64,000 nt of DNA from JAIYCX01 sp964353175 (GCA_964353175.1 CAYGUX010000008.1:1-64000), one strand, 5' to 3'. Positions 53,859-63,612 are shown, counted from the first letter of the stretch. Translations and numbers: made by a program. Notes: generated by a model not told the origin, from the letters alone.

Positions 53859-54161
53859 ATGTTAGTTTTAACTAGAAAGCCAGGCCAAAGCGTATTCATT
53901 GGTGACTCAATTAAGATCACTCTACACGGAATTAGAGGAAATCAAGTGAGAATAGGAATAGATGCTCCCAGTCACGTAAGAATCTACCGAGAGGAGATTT
54001 TTACTCAGATTGTAGAGGAGAATAAATCTGCCGCGAGCGACCTTCCTGCTGATCTTAGCAATATAGCTAAGACTTGGGCAGATGGACGCACTGGAGCACT
54101 AAACGTACTAAAAAAGCACTCAAGTAAAAAGCCTAAGGCTGAAGATGAAGACGACAGCTAA
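53859..54161 (+). CDS. csrA: Carbon storage regulator CsrA, with long C-terminal extension
   Basis: The start at 53859 gives the standard MLVLTRKPGQSVFIG; a longer frame from 53811 is not supported. RNA-binding residues Leu4 and Arg44 (VRIYREEIF) are present, with the dimerising core of about 55 residues. CsrA binds GGA motifs in mRNA leaders and is restrained by FliW. This copy is 100 residues long, with a 45-residue hydrophilic tail (KTWADGRTGALNVLKKHSSK ending in acidic residues) that most CsrA proteins lack. fliW follows 21 bp later, the usual pair in flagellated non-enteric bacteria. Confidence 0.95.
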   Translation: MLVLTRKPGQSVFIGDSIKITLHGIRGNQVRIGIDAPSHVRIYREEIFTQIVEENKSAASDLPADLSNIAKTWADGRTGALNVLKKHSSKKPKAEDEDDS

Positions 54162-54182
54162 ATCCTCTGGAGAAATTAGATT

Positions 54183-54629
54183 ATGAGCGAGACAACTAAA
54201 ATAAACACTTCCAGATTCGGAGATCTCGAAGTTAAAACAGATTCAATAGTTTCTATTGTCGGTGGGATAGTAGGCTTCCCAGCAGAAACTAGCTATGTAC
54301 TACTAGAATACAACCCTCCTTTTTCATGGCTTCAATCAACTACCAACCCCTCACTAGCCTTTGTAGTGGTTAATGCAGCTGAATTTGGAGAATCATACCA
54401 AGTCCCACTTCCATTGGGTGACAAGGAAATCGACCTAAATGAAAATGACGACGTAGCCATTCTAAACATGGTAACTGTCAGAGAAGACCCAAGACTTACC
54501 ACAGTGAACCTCAAAGCTCCTGTAATAGTTAATCTTAGAACCATGAAAGGTAAACAAGTCATTCTTGATGATGAAAGATACCCAGTAAGACTTCCACTAT
54601 GGGGAGAAGAACCTAAGTCCGAAGGCTAA
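54183..54629 (+). CDS. fliW: Flagellar assembly factor FliW
   Basis: A 148-residue protein with the FliW pattern: TSRFGDLEVKTDSIVSIVGG, IVGFPAETSYVLLEYNP, then PFSWLQSTTNPSLAFVVVNA and LNLKAPVIVNLRTMKGKQ-type motifs (here TTVNLKAPVIVNLRTMKGKQ). FliW binds CsrA allosterically and is displaced by flagellin, so flagellin synthesis is matched to secretion. The pair with csrA suggests a flagellum, though no structural flagellar gene is in the window. Confidence 0.94.
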   Translation: MSETTKINTSRFGDLEVKTDSIVSIVGGIVGFPAETSYVLLEYNPPFSWLQSTTNPSLAFVVVNAAEFGESYQVPLPLGDKEIDLNENDDVAILNMVTVREDPRLTTVNLKAPVIVNLRTMKGKQVILDDERYPVRLPLWGEEPKSEG

Positions 54630-54715
54630 ATAAAGTATAAAAGACTAGCTTGCTTTTTTAAAGAAGAACTCAGCCCATATCATCACAACTCTAGGCTAAA
54701 GTATAAAGTAAACGA

Positions 54716-55615
54716 TTACATAAAGACTGAGCCCAGTTCTGCAAACATGTCTTTTGTTTTTTCAAGCAACTCTGGCAAATCCTCTGCCTTTAGCCCAAGG
54801 ATCGCAGCCAGTGCTAATTTCTCTTTTTCTAAACTCTTATAATCACCTAAATGCCCATAACCCAACTCGTGAGAAAAGATATCACCCAAGGCTACAACAA
54901 ACATCTTCTCCTGTAGAGGGCTTTCGGTTGCAGGAGGTAAAGAATCATGATGATGTAAAATCAATTGACAAGTATCTGCGGAGAAATTCCACTTTTTCGC
55001 GACTAAAGCTCCAATCAAAGGATGAGCAAATCCAAATTCCTTCTGCTCCGCTTCAAAAAGAAAAGCTTCTCCTGCCTTAGTTGAATTTACGACACTTTCA
55101 TATTCCTGCGGAATCTGTCTTCTTAGAACAAGCTTACCAAGGTCATGCAAAAGGCCAAATAGAAACACTTCTTCCACAAAAGATTTTTTTAAGTGCGTAC
55201 TAATTATTCGTGAAGCAATCGATGTGCATGTTGAGTTTTCCCAAATCATTTGCTCGATTGGACCAAACTTACGATTCAATTGCCTTAAAGTAGCTGCGAC
55301 GATAATACCTTTTAAAGTTTTAAAACCAATCGTCATAATTGCTTGATTGATCGTACTAATCTCCCTTTGCCTAGAGAACATAGCAGAGTTCGCGATTTTC
55401 AATACGCGAGCAGCCAATGCCGCGTCTTGACCCAAAAGCTGAGTAAGTTTACCCGCAGTTGTATCAGGGTCTTCGATTAAAGTCAGAGCTTGCGCTGCGA
55501 CATGTGGTAGTGGCGGTAAATCACTTACCCATGCGACAATTTCACGCCAATCCTTTCCAGGTGCAACGTGATTTTTATACTCTTCTGGGACTACTGTATC
55601 TGCTTGAACACTCAT
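54716..55615 (-). CDS. HDOD-domain signalling protein
   Basis: A 299-residue protein from the ATG at 55615 (MSVQADTVVPEEY); a longer frame to 55747 has no support. The HDOD domain runs from about 40 to 240: VSDLPPLPHVAAQALTLIED, LTQLLGQDAALAARVLKIAN, INQAIMTIGFKTLKGIIVAA, and EEVFLFGLLHDLGKLVLRRQ where HD is kept. HDOD proteins usually lack enzyme activity and act in motility, biofilm or cell-cycle signalling. It is divergent from the STAS gene, 290 bp away, and convergent with fliW. Confidence 0.85.
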   Translation of the reverse strand: MSVQADTVVPEEYKNHVAPGKDWREIVAWVSDLPPLPHVAAQALTLIEDPDTTAGKLTQLLGQDAALAARVLKIANSAMFSRQREISTINQAIMTIGFKTLKGIIVAATLRQLNRKFGPIEQMIWENSTCTSIASRIISTHLKKSFVEEVFLFGLLHDLGKLVLRRQIPQEYESVVNSTKAGEAFLFEAEQKEFGFAHPLIGALVAKKWNFSADTCQLILHHHDSLPPATESPLQEKMFVVALGDIFSHELGYGHLGDYKSLEKEKLALAAILGLKAEDLPELLEKTKDMFAELGSVFM

Positions 55616-55905
55616 AATCTCTATACTTTTATTTATTTTGAAATCGATTAAATAATTTTGCGGTAACTTAACAAATAAACAAGAACCACGCAGTTTTAAA
55701 ACGGTACGAAAAGCGTTCGACTTAACTAAAAAATTTACTGCGAGCAAAATGTTTTAAAAACAGAAAAACCTTTGTTTTTAGCGAATGTACTATTAAGGAA
55801 AACAAGCCTTTTGACGATATAAACTAAATGAGAGCGGGACCGGCAACCACTTCAAGCTGTACCAGATCAAAGCTAACTACCTGTAATTACTATAAAGAGT
55901 TGAAG

Positions 55906-56250
55906 ATGGAAAAAATTGAGTACAAGATAAAGCTAGAGAATAATAAAGGAATCATCGAAGTCAACTCAGACTTAGACAGCGAACAGGCTGGAGAAGCCCT
56001 AAGATCTGCATTTAGTGGGCTTTTCGATAGAGGCCAAAAAACTATTGTACTAGATCTCTCAGGTGTTGAAATCATCAACTCCTACGGTATTGGCAAGATC
56101 CTCATGTGCTACAAAAAATTAAAGGCAGAGGATGGAGTGTTAATGGTGAAGCCATTAAAAGGCTTCGTTAGAGAAACACTTGAGTTACTAATGTTAGATG
56201 GTCTTTTTCCTGTGGATAGAGATGAGGTACAGGTACCCAATACTGAATAA
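55906..56250 (+). CDS. STAS-domain protein (anti-sigma factor antagonist type)
   Basis: A 114-residue single STAS domain from the ATG at 55906, preceded by an AGAGTTGAAG stretch. TIVLDLSGVEIINSYGIGKI is the hallmark loop, with Ser59 as the probable phosphorylation site in INSYG. Such proteins relay signals by partner switching with an anti-sigma-type kinase; none is in view. It lies near the HDOD and CHASE2 cyclase genes. Confidence 0.85.
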   Translation: MEKIEYKIKLENNKGIIEVNSDLDSEQAGEALRSAFSGLFDRGQKTIVLDLSGVEIINSYGIGKILMCYKKLKAEDGVLMVKPLKGFVRETLELLMLDGLFPVDRDEVQVPNTE

Positions 56251-56324
56251 ATTCAGCTTTGGACGACGGCGCAATGCAAGGATGCATTAAGAATTAACGA
56301 ATGGATTTCAAATAGAGAAAGATT

Positions 56325-56702
56325 ATGGCATTAAAATTTAGATTAAGAGGATTAGCTGAAACATTTATCGACGAAGTAGTTTGTCCTTGTTGTTCACATA
56401 GCACCAGTGTCTCAAGCAATCATAGGCATGGAGATGAAGATGATAACTCACCTGAAGCTGGTTTAAAAACTGAACATACAAAAGTAACGCTTTCTGGCAT
56501 TGTAGTAGTTGTACAATGCGGAGCCTGCGAACATGTTTTCATTCCTAGAGACCAAAGACTAGGAGTACTAAATCACCAAAAGCTTGCTGATGCAGTAGAA
56601 AGAGATAGCAAGAATACGGGGCAACCAATATTTAAAGGTCTCCCTTGCGTAAGCATGGAAGTTGAAAGGCTGAATGCTTGCAAAGATTCAAAGTTTCACT
56701 AG
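56325..56702 (+). CDS. Small zinc-ribbon-like protein
   Basis: A 125-residue protein with cysteine clusters that fit a zinc ribbon: CPCC at 20-23 and CGAC followed by His (65-70), separated by a His/Asp-rich loop (SNHRHGDEDDN) and a beta strand (VTLSGIVVVVQ). LKFRLRGLAETFIDEVV begins the chain. No enzymatic motif is seen; the closest guess is a small nucleic-acid or protein-binding factor. It follows the STAS gene on the same strand by 74 bp and may share its transcript. Confidence 0.55.
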   Translation: MALKFRLRGLAETFIDEVVCPCCSHSTSVSSNHRHGDEDDNSPEAGLKTEHTKVTLSGIVVVVQCGACEHVFIPRDQRLGVLNHQKLADAVERDSKNTGQPIFKGLPCVSMEVERLNACKDSKFH

Positions 56703-56736
56703 AAATTAGTCCATAGAGTAAGAAAGACAAAAATCC

Positions 56737-58731
56737 CTACTTCTCCAACATGGTATGCACCCCATCCCAAGTACTGCTTGGGGGGGTTGCAAGATAATCA
56801 TTGCACCTTGAAAGCAGTACTACACTTGGTGCGTCACCTTGCTCTACTAACTTCATAAGTATCTCTATTGCTTTTAAAAAGTTCATCTGAAAATAGTTCT
56901 CTAAAGCCTCTTCATAATGATTCTCTAAATCTCCTCTCGCAGAAAGGCGCAATTCATAGATTGATACTGGCTGATTTTGGCCTTTTACTCTGATCCTATC
57001 AATTTTTCTAAAATTAAAACCGTCTCCAGCTGCGCTTTGAGTATTCTCACTCACCAAAACCATAGTTCCATAATACTTATTTAAACTCTCTAATCTTGCA
57101 GCTAAGTTTACATCATTCCCTAAAGCAGTGTAGTTAAATCTTTTTCCACCTCCAACATTGCCTGCGATCACCGTACCAGTACTTAATCCAATCCTTAACG
57201 ATAAATCAGCTCCAGAGTTGTTCTTTTCTTCTTCCGCAAGTTCAGGAAGTCTGCTTAAAATCTCCAAAGTAGCCGCACAACTCCTCTCAGCATGATTGTT
57301 TGTCGCCACCGGCAAACCCCAACCGGCCATAATACAATCTCCTATAAACTTATCTATCATCCCTTCATGAGATAATATTATTTCAGATAAGTCGCCTAAA
57401 GTCCTATTAACAAACGAAATCAATTCGTTTGCAGTTACCTTCTCTGAGATAGCGGTAAACCCGACTACATCTAGAAATAAGATAGTTGATTCTAGTTCTC
57501 TTCCGCCCAAGGCCAAGCTATCTGGATTTGCGATAATTTCTTTTACAACCTGAGGAGCAAGGTAGGTAGAAAAAGCATCTTTTAAAAACTTTCTTTGTTT
57601 TAGAGAGTTTAAGTACTGTAAAAAAGGATTTAAAAACAAAATTGCTACAGTTGGACTCAACAAATACAAAGGAGAGATATACCATTGATTCCCGTTAAAC
57701 TGATGACTTCCCCAAGCTAAAACTATTATCAACATCACCAATGACGCAACTGTCCCAAACATTAAATGTGAATGTACAACGACAAGCCCCCACAACACCG
57801 CTACCCCAACGCCAATGAGCCACAACCTAGAAATATCTTCCCTATGAATTTCTCGGCCTTCTAAAAAACCAGCTACTGCATGAGCATGTATCTCTACACC
57901 AGGATAATATCCCCCACCCCGCCTAGAAAATGGCCCTAAATAATGGTCGATTACTGACATACTACTAGTGGCTTGAGAAGCTGTTGCAAAACCAACTAAA
58001 ACCAATTTATTTTTCAGAAAATCTTTGGGCAAAAACTCATCAGGTGATAAGGCCTGATAATAGGATATAGTTTTTATACTTCTTGGCGGTCCAATAAAAT
58101 CAATAAATCTCTTTCCTCCTTGACCTGCAAGCACTAATGGCTTTCCATCTTGTGATAAAAAATCCTCCGCTAACATATATGAGAAAGAAAAATTATCAGA
58201 CATCTCGACATCCAATGACCGTATATAACCATCGGTATCTACTTTCATATTGGCAAAACCTCTTTTCAAAGGAACGGACATAATGTCCATTAAGGAACTA
58301 GGCTCCGTAACAATCTCACCCGTCACACCATGTTCCACATCTTGAATACTACTAATGTCATTAACCAACACAACATGTGGTGCAGATGATAAAGCAGCAG
58401 CAAAACTTGCATCATCTGCACTTGGCTCAGCAAACAATAAATCAAATCCGATAGTTTTAACTCCTGCCTTATTTAAACTATTTACCAAGTCAGCATGAAT
58501 AGACCTAGGCCAAGGCCATTGAAGATCAATTTCATCAAAAGATGTTTCATCGATCGCAACAATCACTACATCATCAGAAGAACCAACACTACCCCTTAGT
58601 AGGAAATAGTAGTCGTAAATATAATTGTTTAATGAATTTCCAAAAAAATAAAGAAAACTAGAACTAACCAAAATACCCAGTAGGACTACAGAAATCTTAC
58701 TACTGCTGAGTTTTAACTTTTTGAGGCGCAT
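56737..58731 (-). CDS. CHASE2-domain adenylate cyclase
   Basis: A 664-residue membrane cyclase. The first membrane segment (SVVLLGILVSSSFLYFFG) is followed by an extracytoplasmic CHASE2 domain (about 35-300; VVIVAIDETSFDEIDLQWPW and TIGFDLLFAEPSADDASF are its usual landmarks), three membrane segments (about 300-375) and a class III cyclase domain. FLDVVGFTAIS and FIGDCIMAGWG give the two metal-binding Asp; the DKFIGD lysine favours ATP over GTP. GNDVNLAARLESL provides the remaining catalytic Asn and Arg. It starts 6 bp after the FecR-TPR-barrel gene, so they form an operon. Confidence 0.9.
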   Translation of the reverse strand: MRLKKLKLSSSKISVVLLGILVSSSFLYFFGNSLNNYIYDYYFLLRGSVGSSDDVVIVAIDETSFDEIDLQWPWPRSIHADLVNSLNKAGVKTIGFDLLFAEPSADDASFAAALSSAPHVVLVNDISSIQDVEHGVTGEIVTEPSSLMDIMSVPLKRGFANMKVDTDGYIRSLDVEMSDNFSFSYMLAEDFLSQDGKPLVLAGQGGKRFIDFIGPPRSIKTISYYQALSPDEFLPKDFLKNKLVLVGFATASQATSSMSVIDHYLGPFSRRGGGYYPGVEIHAHAVAGFLEGREIHREDISRLWLIGVGVAVLWGLVVVHSHLMFGTVASLVMLIIVLAWGSHQFNGNQWYISPLYLLSPTVAILFLNPFLQYLNSLKQRKFLKDAFSTYLAPQVVKEIIANPDSLALGGRELESTILFLDVVGFTAISEKVTANELISFVNRTLGDLSEIILSHEGMIDKFIGDCIMAGWGLPVATNNHAERSCAATLEILSRLPELAEEEKNNSGADLSLRIGLSTGTVIAGNVGGGKRFNYTALGNDVNLAARLESLNKYYGTMVLVSENTQSAAGDGFNFRKIDRIRVKGQNQPVSIYELRLSARGDLENHYEEALENYFQMNFLKAIEILMKLVEQGDAPSVVLLSRCNDYLATPPSSTWDGVHTMLEK

Positions 58732-58737
58732 TATTTT

Positions 58738-61700
58738 CTAGAATGAATAGCTCGCATTTAAAGTAGCTCCAAAATCAGGTCTCACTGCTTGCTCATCTCT
58801 TATAGAAGAATATTCAAATGACTTATCAAAGATATTATTAAACAAAAGACCTATCGCGCCCCTTCTATCATCAAACTCATACCCCAACCCTAAATCAACC
58901 AATAGAAAATTATCTCTAGACTGCTCAACATATCCACTAGCCTGCTTCTGCATCCGATAAGTGGCCCTACCTAAAGCAAAGAAACCAGAAGTATGAAAAT
59001 AGTTTAGCTGAGAGCCAAACTTACTAGTATCACTTTGAGGCAATGGATCAATTTCTTTAAAGTACTCCCAAGAGTAGTCTAAGGTTAGAGTAAGTTCATC
59101 AGTTAATACTTGATATAAATAAGCTCCAACCTTCTTCTCATCTGCTCCGGCCTTAGTTACGTCCCTAAATCTATCCTCTGATATCTCTAAAGTATCTCTA
59201 TCAAAAGCTAACCTGGAGGCAACAAATGGGCTATTTAAATCGATGTCTCTACTCTGAAAATTAACTCCAACATAAGTTTCCGTTGATAAAGTTTGATCTA
59301 CGCCTAGACCCCAAAACTTTTGACGGCTACCCTGCAATCCATCAAACACCTGATTAAATCCACCAACAAAAGTCGGTTCCAAGGGACCGATATTGCCCCT
59401 ATCCGTCCTATCTAATGTTTTAGCATAAGCTCCTCTTAAGGAGGTGCTTGATGTTAGCTGATACAGAAATCCAAACTTGGGATCAAAACTATCCCTAGTA
59501 AAGTCTTCATCTACGAAAGGAGCATCTACCGCATTCTCACTAAAATCCAACCATGTATAACTGATGCCAGCATCCACATCTAAGTCATCTGTTAAATGCC
59601 AAGTTGAATATACAAAGTTACGGCTAGTCTGTTGCCCTACAGAATCAGCGCTATTAATCTGGAATCCCTGCAATGAACTAAGTCCAGCACTTGATCCGGA
59701 ATTGGAGATTACTCCATTCTCTCGACCTTCTATATTGCTGTACCGAAAACTTGTACCCGCGACGACAGAAACTAATTCTCTATCTATAATAAATTGTGCA
59801 TCTACTTGACCCAAGTTTTCCTTTCGCTTTAATCGCTCATCTAATAACCCATCAAATCGAAACGGGTCCCTAGTAACTGGACTACCATTGCTAACAATAT
59901 TTAAAGTATTTATACGACTTGAATTATTCGCGTCATTTACTCTCGTATCACCGTAGTTATAAAATGCTTGAGCTATAAAATGAGTCCCTGCTGAAATCCG
60001 CTTACTATAACCACCTCTCACAAGAAAAGACTCTAAGTCAGTTTGAATATCTCTATCCTCTTCATACTGATCTCTATTTACTAGCAGATCCCCTCTATCA
60101 TTAGCAGTCAAGGCTGAATCCCAAACAAACGTACTATCCGCTGACAACTTATACTGTCCCAAACTAAAAAGTTGCTGACTCCTTTCGAAGTCATTATCCC
60201 GAAAGCCATGACGATAATCATAATTATAACCAAAGTTCATTCCTAAATCTTCAGTATTCCTTATGTGTTCAATCCCACCCCCAGCACTTCTTAAAACAGT
60301 ATCACTTCTCCCTCCTATGACAGTCCTTTCAGTAGGTGCATCAAACAAAGTAGTGTATTCATTTAAAGAAGCTTCACCACCGACAGAAAGATTATTCGCG
60401 TTAAAAGTAACTGGAGACAACAAGCGACCTAGTAAATTTTCAGTAGCCTGTGCTCGACTATTTAAATGAGTCTCACTCAAAAGTGTTCCCAATAAATAGT
60501 GGGAAGAAAAATTAGAATAGTCCTTATGTAAAGACTTAACGGCTTCCACCCGCGCAAGCTCTGTAAATCCAACTCTACTATATATCCGACCTAAACCGTT
60601 AGTTCTTGTGGCAGAATCATTATCAAGCATTAAACTAGATCTATAAACCGCCCTATTATCATTTCTTTCGATAGAAGCTTGAATGTCTCTTAGAGCAGCA
60701 ATGGGTTTATGTTCAACGAGATTTAAATAAGATCGGTATAAATATGGAGTAGGATCTTCTGGATCAAGCTCCATTGCTCTTTTAAATTCCTTACTTGCAT
60801 TTTTTCCACTTGCTTCCTCGTAGTATGCCTTACCAAGGTAACTCCTATAGATAGAAACTGTAGGCTCTAACTGCACTGCATACTCTAGCTCCGTTCTTCC
60901 TTTCTCAAGATTACCCTGACTAATATACGCCAACCCAAGTCCCAAGTGAGGCAATGCGCTAGACTGATCTAAGGCGATTGACTTACTAAAAGCTTCTATT
61001 GCTTCTTTAGACTCTTTTTTTGTTAAGTATGAGAATCCAAGAACTGCTGAACCATAAGAACTTTTTACTTCTTGATCAGACCCCAACAACTCTAATGCCT
61101 TATCTCTATCACCAAAAGCTAAGAATATTTCAGCGAGCCTTGCCTTAGCTAATTCATTCTGAGGATGGCTTTTTAAAATTGTTTGCAATTTATCCTTGGC
61201 AGACTCCAAGTCATGATTTGCTTGATCTGAATAAGAGGCTACCAAAAGAAGAGTTTCATTCTCCGCATCTACTCCCAGAGCATTCTCAACTAACTCAATC
61301 GCCTTATCCCTTTCATTTCTTACCAACAAAATAATTGCTTTTTGAGAAGCCAACAAAGCGTCGCTTGTACCTCTTCCAAGACTAGCTACCGATTGATGAA
61401 TTTCTTCAGCGCCTTGAACGTCACCAAGACTTAATTTCAAAGCTGATACATATAATAGAATATCTGTATCCTTAGAAGTGAGCAGTCCTTGTGCTTCCCC
61501 TAATGCCTTTGCATATTGCCCTTCGACATAATAAGAAAGAGATCGGCCTAAGATTGCCTTTTCACTTCCATCTATGAACTTCCCTCTAGCGCTAACAGGA
61601 TCACTGGACAACAAATCAAAAGCACTGTTAAGTGAAGCGCCTGAGAAAGAAGAAACAAACTGCTGATAATCTACCGTAGGTGGATAATACAAAGCCCATT

Positions 61701-62262
61701 CAACAGACCCAATCGGATCTATCATAATTGATTTAACTGGAGCCTTTCCTGCCTCAGTTACTCCGAGCTCACCTTTTTTAACAGCACTCGAACCAAACTC
61801 ATTTTCTAAATACACTTCCCCATCAAGCACTGATACTTTAGTTTGATTGTTCTCGACTTCGATAACAAACTCAGTACCACGAACTGAGGCACTCACGTGT
61901 GGAGTATTAATGGGTGGAAACGATTTAGACTTTCTACTTAAAAAATGACCTATCCCACTTAATAGAGACACCGGCTTAACATTCGCTCCCTTCGTTTTAT
62001 TAGAAAAACTAATTGTTGCCTTTGGACTCATTCTAATTAAAAAGCCATCGCTGAATTTAATCCCAGCTCTACTGTTATCTAAAGTCCTTACCTGATTATT
62101 TTCAGTAAATACTTGGCCTGTATTGACTTCGATCCAATCGCCACTACTCGCAAACGAACCCTCTACCTGACCTTGAGATGAATATAGAGTAGCTAAATCC
62201 TCAGCCCATGCAGTATAAGTAGCCAAAAGGATAAAAGGATAAAATAGGTATTTTATTCGCAT
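58738..62262 (-). CDS. FecR-TPR-outer-membrane-barrel fusion protein
   Basis: A 1174-residue exported protein. Signal peptide to about residue 20, then a FecR domain (about 30-170; GIKFSDGFLIRMSPKATISF, PHVSASVRGTEFVIEVENNQ, VSVLDGEVYLEN). From about 230 to 620 there are many TPR repeats such as ALPHLGLGLAYISQGNLEKG and AVQLEPTVSIYRSYLGKAYY. The last 500 residues alternate as an outer-membrane barrel of TonB-receptor or porin type, with no plug domain seen, ending LNASYSF with terminal Phe. FecR usually senses an occupied receptor, so a sensing domain, a repeat scaffold and a barrel on one chain is unusual. It is the first gene of the operon with the CHASE2 cyclase. Confidence 0.8.
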   Translation of the reverse strand: MRIKYLFYPFILLATYTAWAEDLATLYSSQGQVEGSFASSGDWIEVNTGQVFTENNQVRTLDNSRAGIKFSDGFLIRMSPKATISFSNKTKGANVKPVSLLSGIGHFLSRKSKSFPPINTPHVSASVRGTEFVIEVENNQTKVSVLDGEVYLENEFGSSAVKKGELGVTEAGKAPVKSIMIDPIGSVEWALYYPPTVDYQQFVSSFSGASLNSAFDLLSSDPVSARGKFIDGSEKAILGRSLSYYVEGQYAKALGEAQGLLTSKDTDILLYVSALKLSLGDVQGAEEIHQSVASLGRGTSDALLASQKAIILLVRNERDKAIELVENALGVDAENETLLLVASYSDQANHDLESAKDKLQTILKSHPQNELAKARLAEIFLAFGDRDKALELLGSDQEVKSSYGSAVLGFSYLTKKESKEAIEAFSKSIALDQSSALPHLGLGLAYISQGNLEKGRTELEYAVQLEPTVSIYRSYLGKAYYEEASGKNASKEFKRAMELDPEDPTPYLYRSYLNLVEHKPIAALRDIQASIERNDNRAVYRSSLMLDNDSATRTNGLGRIYSRVGFTELARVEAVKSLHKDYSNFSSHYLLGTLLSETHLNSRAQATENLLGRLLSPVTFNANNLSVGGEASLNEYTTLFDAPTERTVIGGRSDTVLRSAGGGIEHIRNTEDLGMNFGYNYDYRHGFRDNDFERSQQLFSLGQYKLSADSTFVWDSALTANDRGDLLVNRDQYEEDRDIQTDLESFLVRGGYSKRISAGTHFIAQAFYNYGDTRVNDANNSSRINTLNIVSNGSPVTRDPFRFDGLLDERLKRKENLGQVDAQFIIDRELVSVVAGTSFRYSNIEGRENGVISNSGSSAGLSSLQGFQINSADSVGQQTSRNFVYSTWHLTDDLDVDAGISYTWLDFSENAVDAPFVDEDFTRDSFDPKFGFLYQLTSSTSLRGAYAKTLDRTDRGNIGPLEPTFVGGFNQVFDGLQGSRQKFWGLGVDQTLSTETYVGVNFQSRDIDLNSPFVASRLAFDRDTLEISEDRFRDVTKAGADEKKVGAYLYQVLTDELTLTLDYSWEYFKEIDPLPQSDTSKFGSQLNYFHTSGFFALGRATYRMQKQASGYVEQSRDNFLLVDLGLGYEFDDRRGAIGLLFNNIFDKSFEYSSIRDEQAVRPDFGATLNASYSF

Positions 62263-62457
62263 CTTCAGGTGTCTTTTTATTGTTTTTTGTTAGATCTACT
62301 TAATTCTTACTTGATTTTTTCCAATAGAGCATTAAAAAATACTGCTTCAAACTTGCTTCGGTATAAATAATTATTGGCTTATTAGTACTAAGATGGCATT
62401 AATCAATGCAACGTATTTCTTAATTGGCCATAATCTCACATAACACCCTACTTCAAT

Positions 62458-63456
62458 ATGATCCGATTCTCTCCCAAACTCTTCCTCACATTCCTCATCA
62501 GCAGTATAGCTATATGCATTACTACCAGCAGTATCGGCTGCAAAGGAATCTCGGGATCTGGTGTATCTCAATCCCAAAGATTTGAATCAGGCTTTAGAAG
62601 TTTAAGAATTGGACAAATCACAACAGCCAATAACAGAGTAGCAACCACAATCGCAATCGATAGCAGAGAAACTATTGTCGTACTAGAGCCAGCTCCTGGC
62701 TCAGCAAGCTTAACTGAAGTCTTGTATCAATCTACAGACCAATTTACAGCGGAGATATTAGTTAGTAGCGACTCCCTTCCTAATCTAGCCAATACTGACG
62801 ATAGTATTGTAGATTTCAGTGACTACACAGATGAAAACGTAACCTTAGATGTTATCAATAATGGAATAACTCTTTCGACACAAACAGTCGCACTCAATCA
62901 AGATATTTTTGGTTTCTTTAATCTCAACAAAAGCCTAGGACGCTCAAAAGCTCTCGCCGAAGATGATCTAGTCAGAATATTCAGAATAGCCGTTATCGCG
63001 GTAAGAGTTTTTGGATGTACTTCACAATCATATCTTGAAAATACTTCATCCAGCCTACCATTTGGAGAACTAACTGAGTCTGCATGCTCCTCAACACTTA
63101 TTACGACTATGTTAAACGTGATTAAGGTCGCAGACTTTGAAAAAAGAATTATTGACGAGTTCCTAGGTGACCCAATTGGCTGCGCATACGAAGAAGGAAA
63201 TTTCCTTGACGCACTCAACTGCCTCAACAACTCAAAACCAGAAGTTATAAGAGAAGCATTAGTTAGCAATCCTGATATTGACTCAGTACTAAATGGCTCA
63301 TTTGATCCCAATACAGGAGAAATCATACCTGAAGCTCCAAGCCCGACTCCGACTCCACCAAGGGATTCTAGTCCTCGACCTAGCCCAACACCAGATAACA
63401 GCATACCGAATCTTCCAGACGCACCAATCCCCGGGGACCCTATATTAATAGAATAA
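62458..63456 (+). CDS. Lipoprotein of unknown function with Pro-rich tail
   Basis: A 332-residue lipoprotein: hydrophobic signal (TFLISSIAICITTSS) with lipobox SSIGC. A beta-rich middle (about 60-150) has no recognised family. A helical part with four cysteines (GCTSQSY, SACSST, IGCAYEE, LNCLNN) follows and could form two disulfides. The last 45 residues are Pro/Ser/Thr repeats (SPTPTPPRDSSPRPSPTPD), a cell-envelope spacer. It is divergent from the FecR-TPR-barrel gene, 195 bp away. Confidence 0.6.
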   Translation: MIRFSPKLFLTFLISSIAICITTSSIGCKGISGSGVSQSQRFESGFRSLRIGQITTANNRVATTIAIDSRETIVVLEPAPGSASLTEVLYQSTDQFTAEILVSSDSLPNLANTDDSIVDFSDYTDENVTLDVINNGITLSTQTVALNQDIFGFFNLNKSLGRSKALAEDDLVRIFRIAVIAVRVFGCTSQSYLENTSSSLPFGELTESACSSTLITTMLNVIKVADFEKRIIDEFLGDPIGCAYEEGNFLDALNCLNNSKPEVIREALVSNPDIDSVLNGSFDPNTGEIIPEAPSPTPTPPRDSSPRPSPTPDNSIPNLPDAPIPGDPILIE

Positions 63457-63466
63457 GGAAGATACT

Positions 63467-63596
63467 GGGCCTGTTGTGAAATGGGCTATTTGTCATTGCG
63501 AGCGAAGCGTGGCAATCTAAACTGTCTGTAATTGCTAGAGATTGCCACGTCGCTTCGCTCCTCGCAATGACAATATCGGTATTTCGCAACAGACCC
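63467..63596. repeat. Palindromic dispersed repeat (MITE/REP-like)
   Basis: A nested palindrome. The outer arms 63467-63482 and 63581-63596 match with two mismatches. The inner arms 63490-63518 and 63539-63573 contain TGTCATTGCGAGCGAAGCG and its inverse TCGCTCCTCGCAATGACA. The TGTCATTGCGAG...GTGGCAATCT sequence is, from memory, a very widespread intergenic repeat in environmental bacterial genomes. It separates a lipoprotein gene from a convergent gene. Confidence 0.8.
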
Positions 63597-63612
63597 ATAA
63601 GGACCTTCTAGT

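Noticed and set aside
62371..62577. A 68-residue minus-strand frame across the start of the lipoprotein gene.
   Set aside because: It overlaps the clear signal peptide of the plus-strand lipoprotein and has no credible protein pattern.
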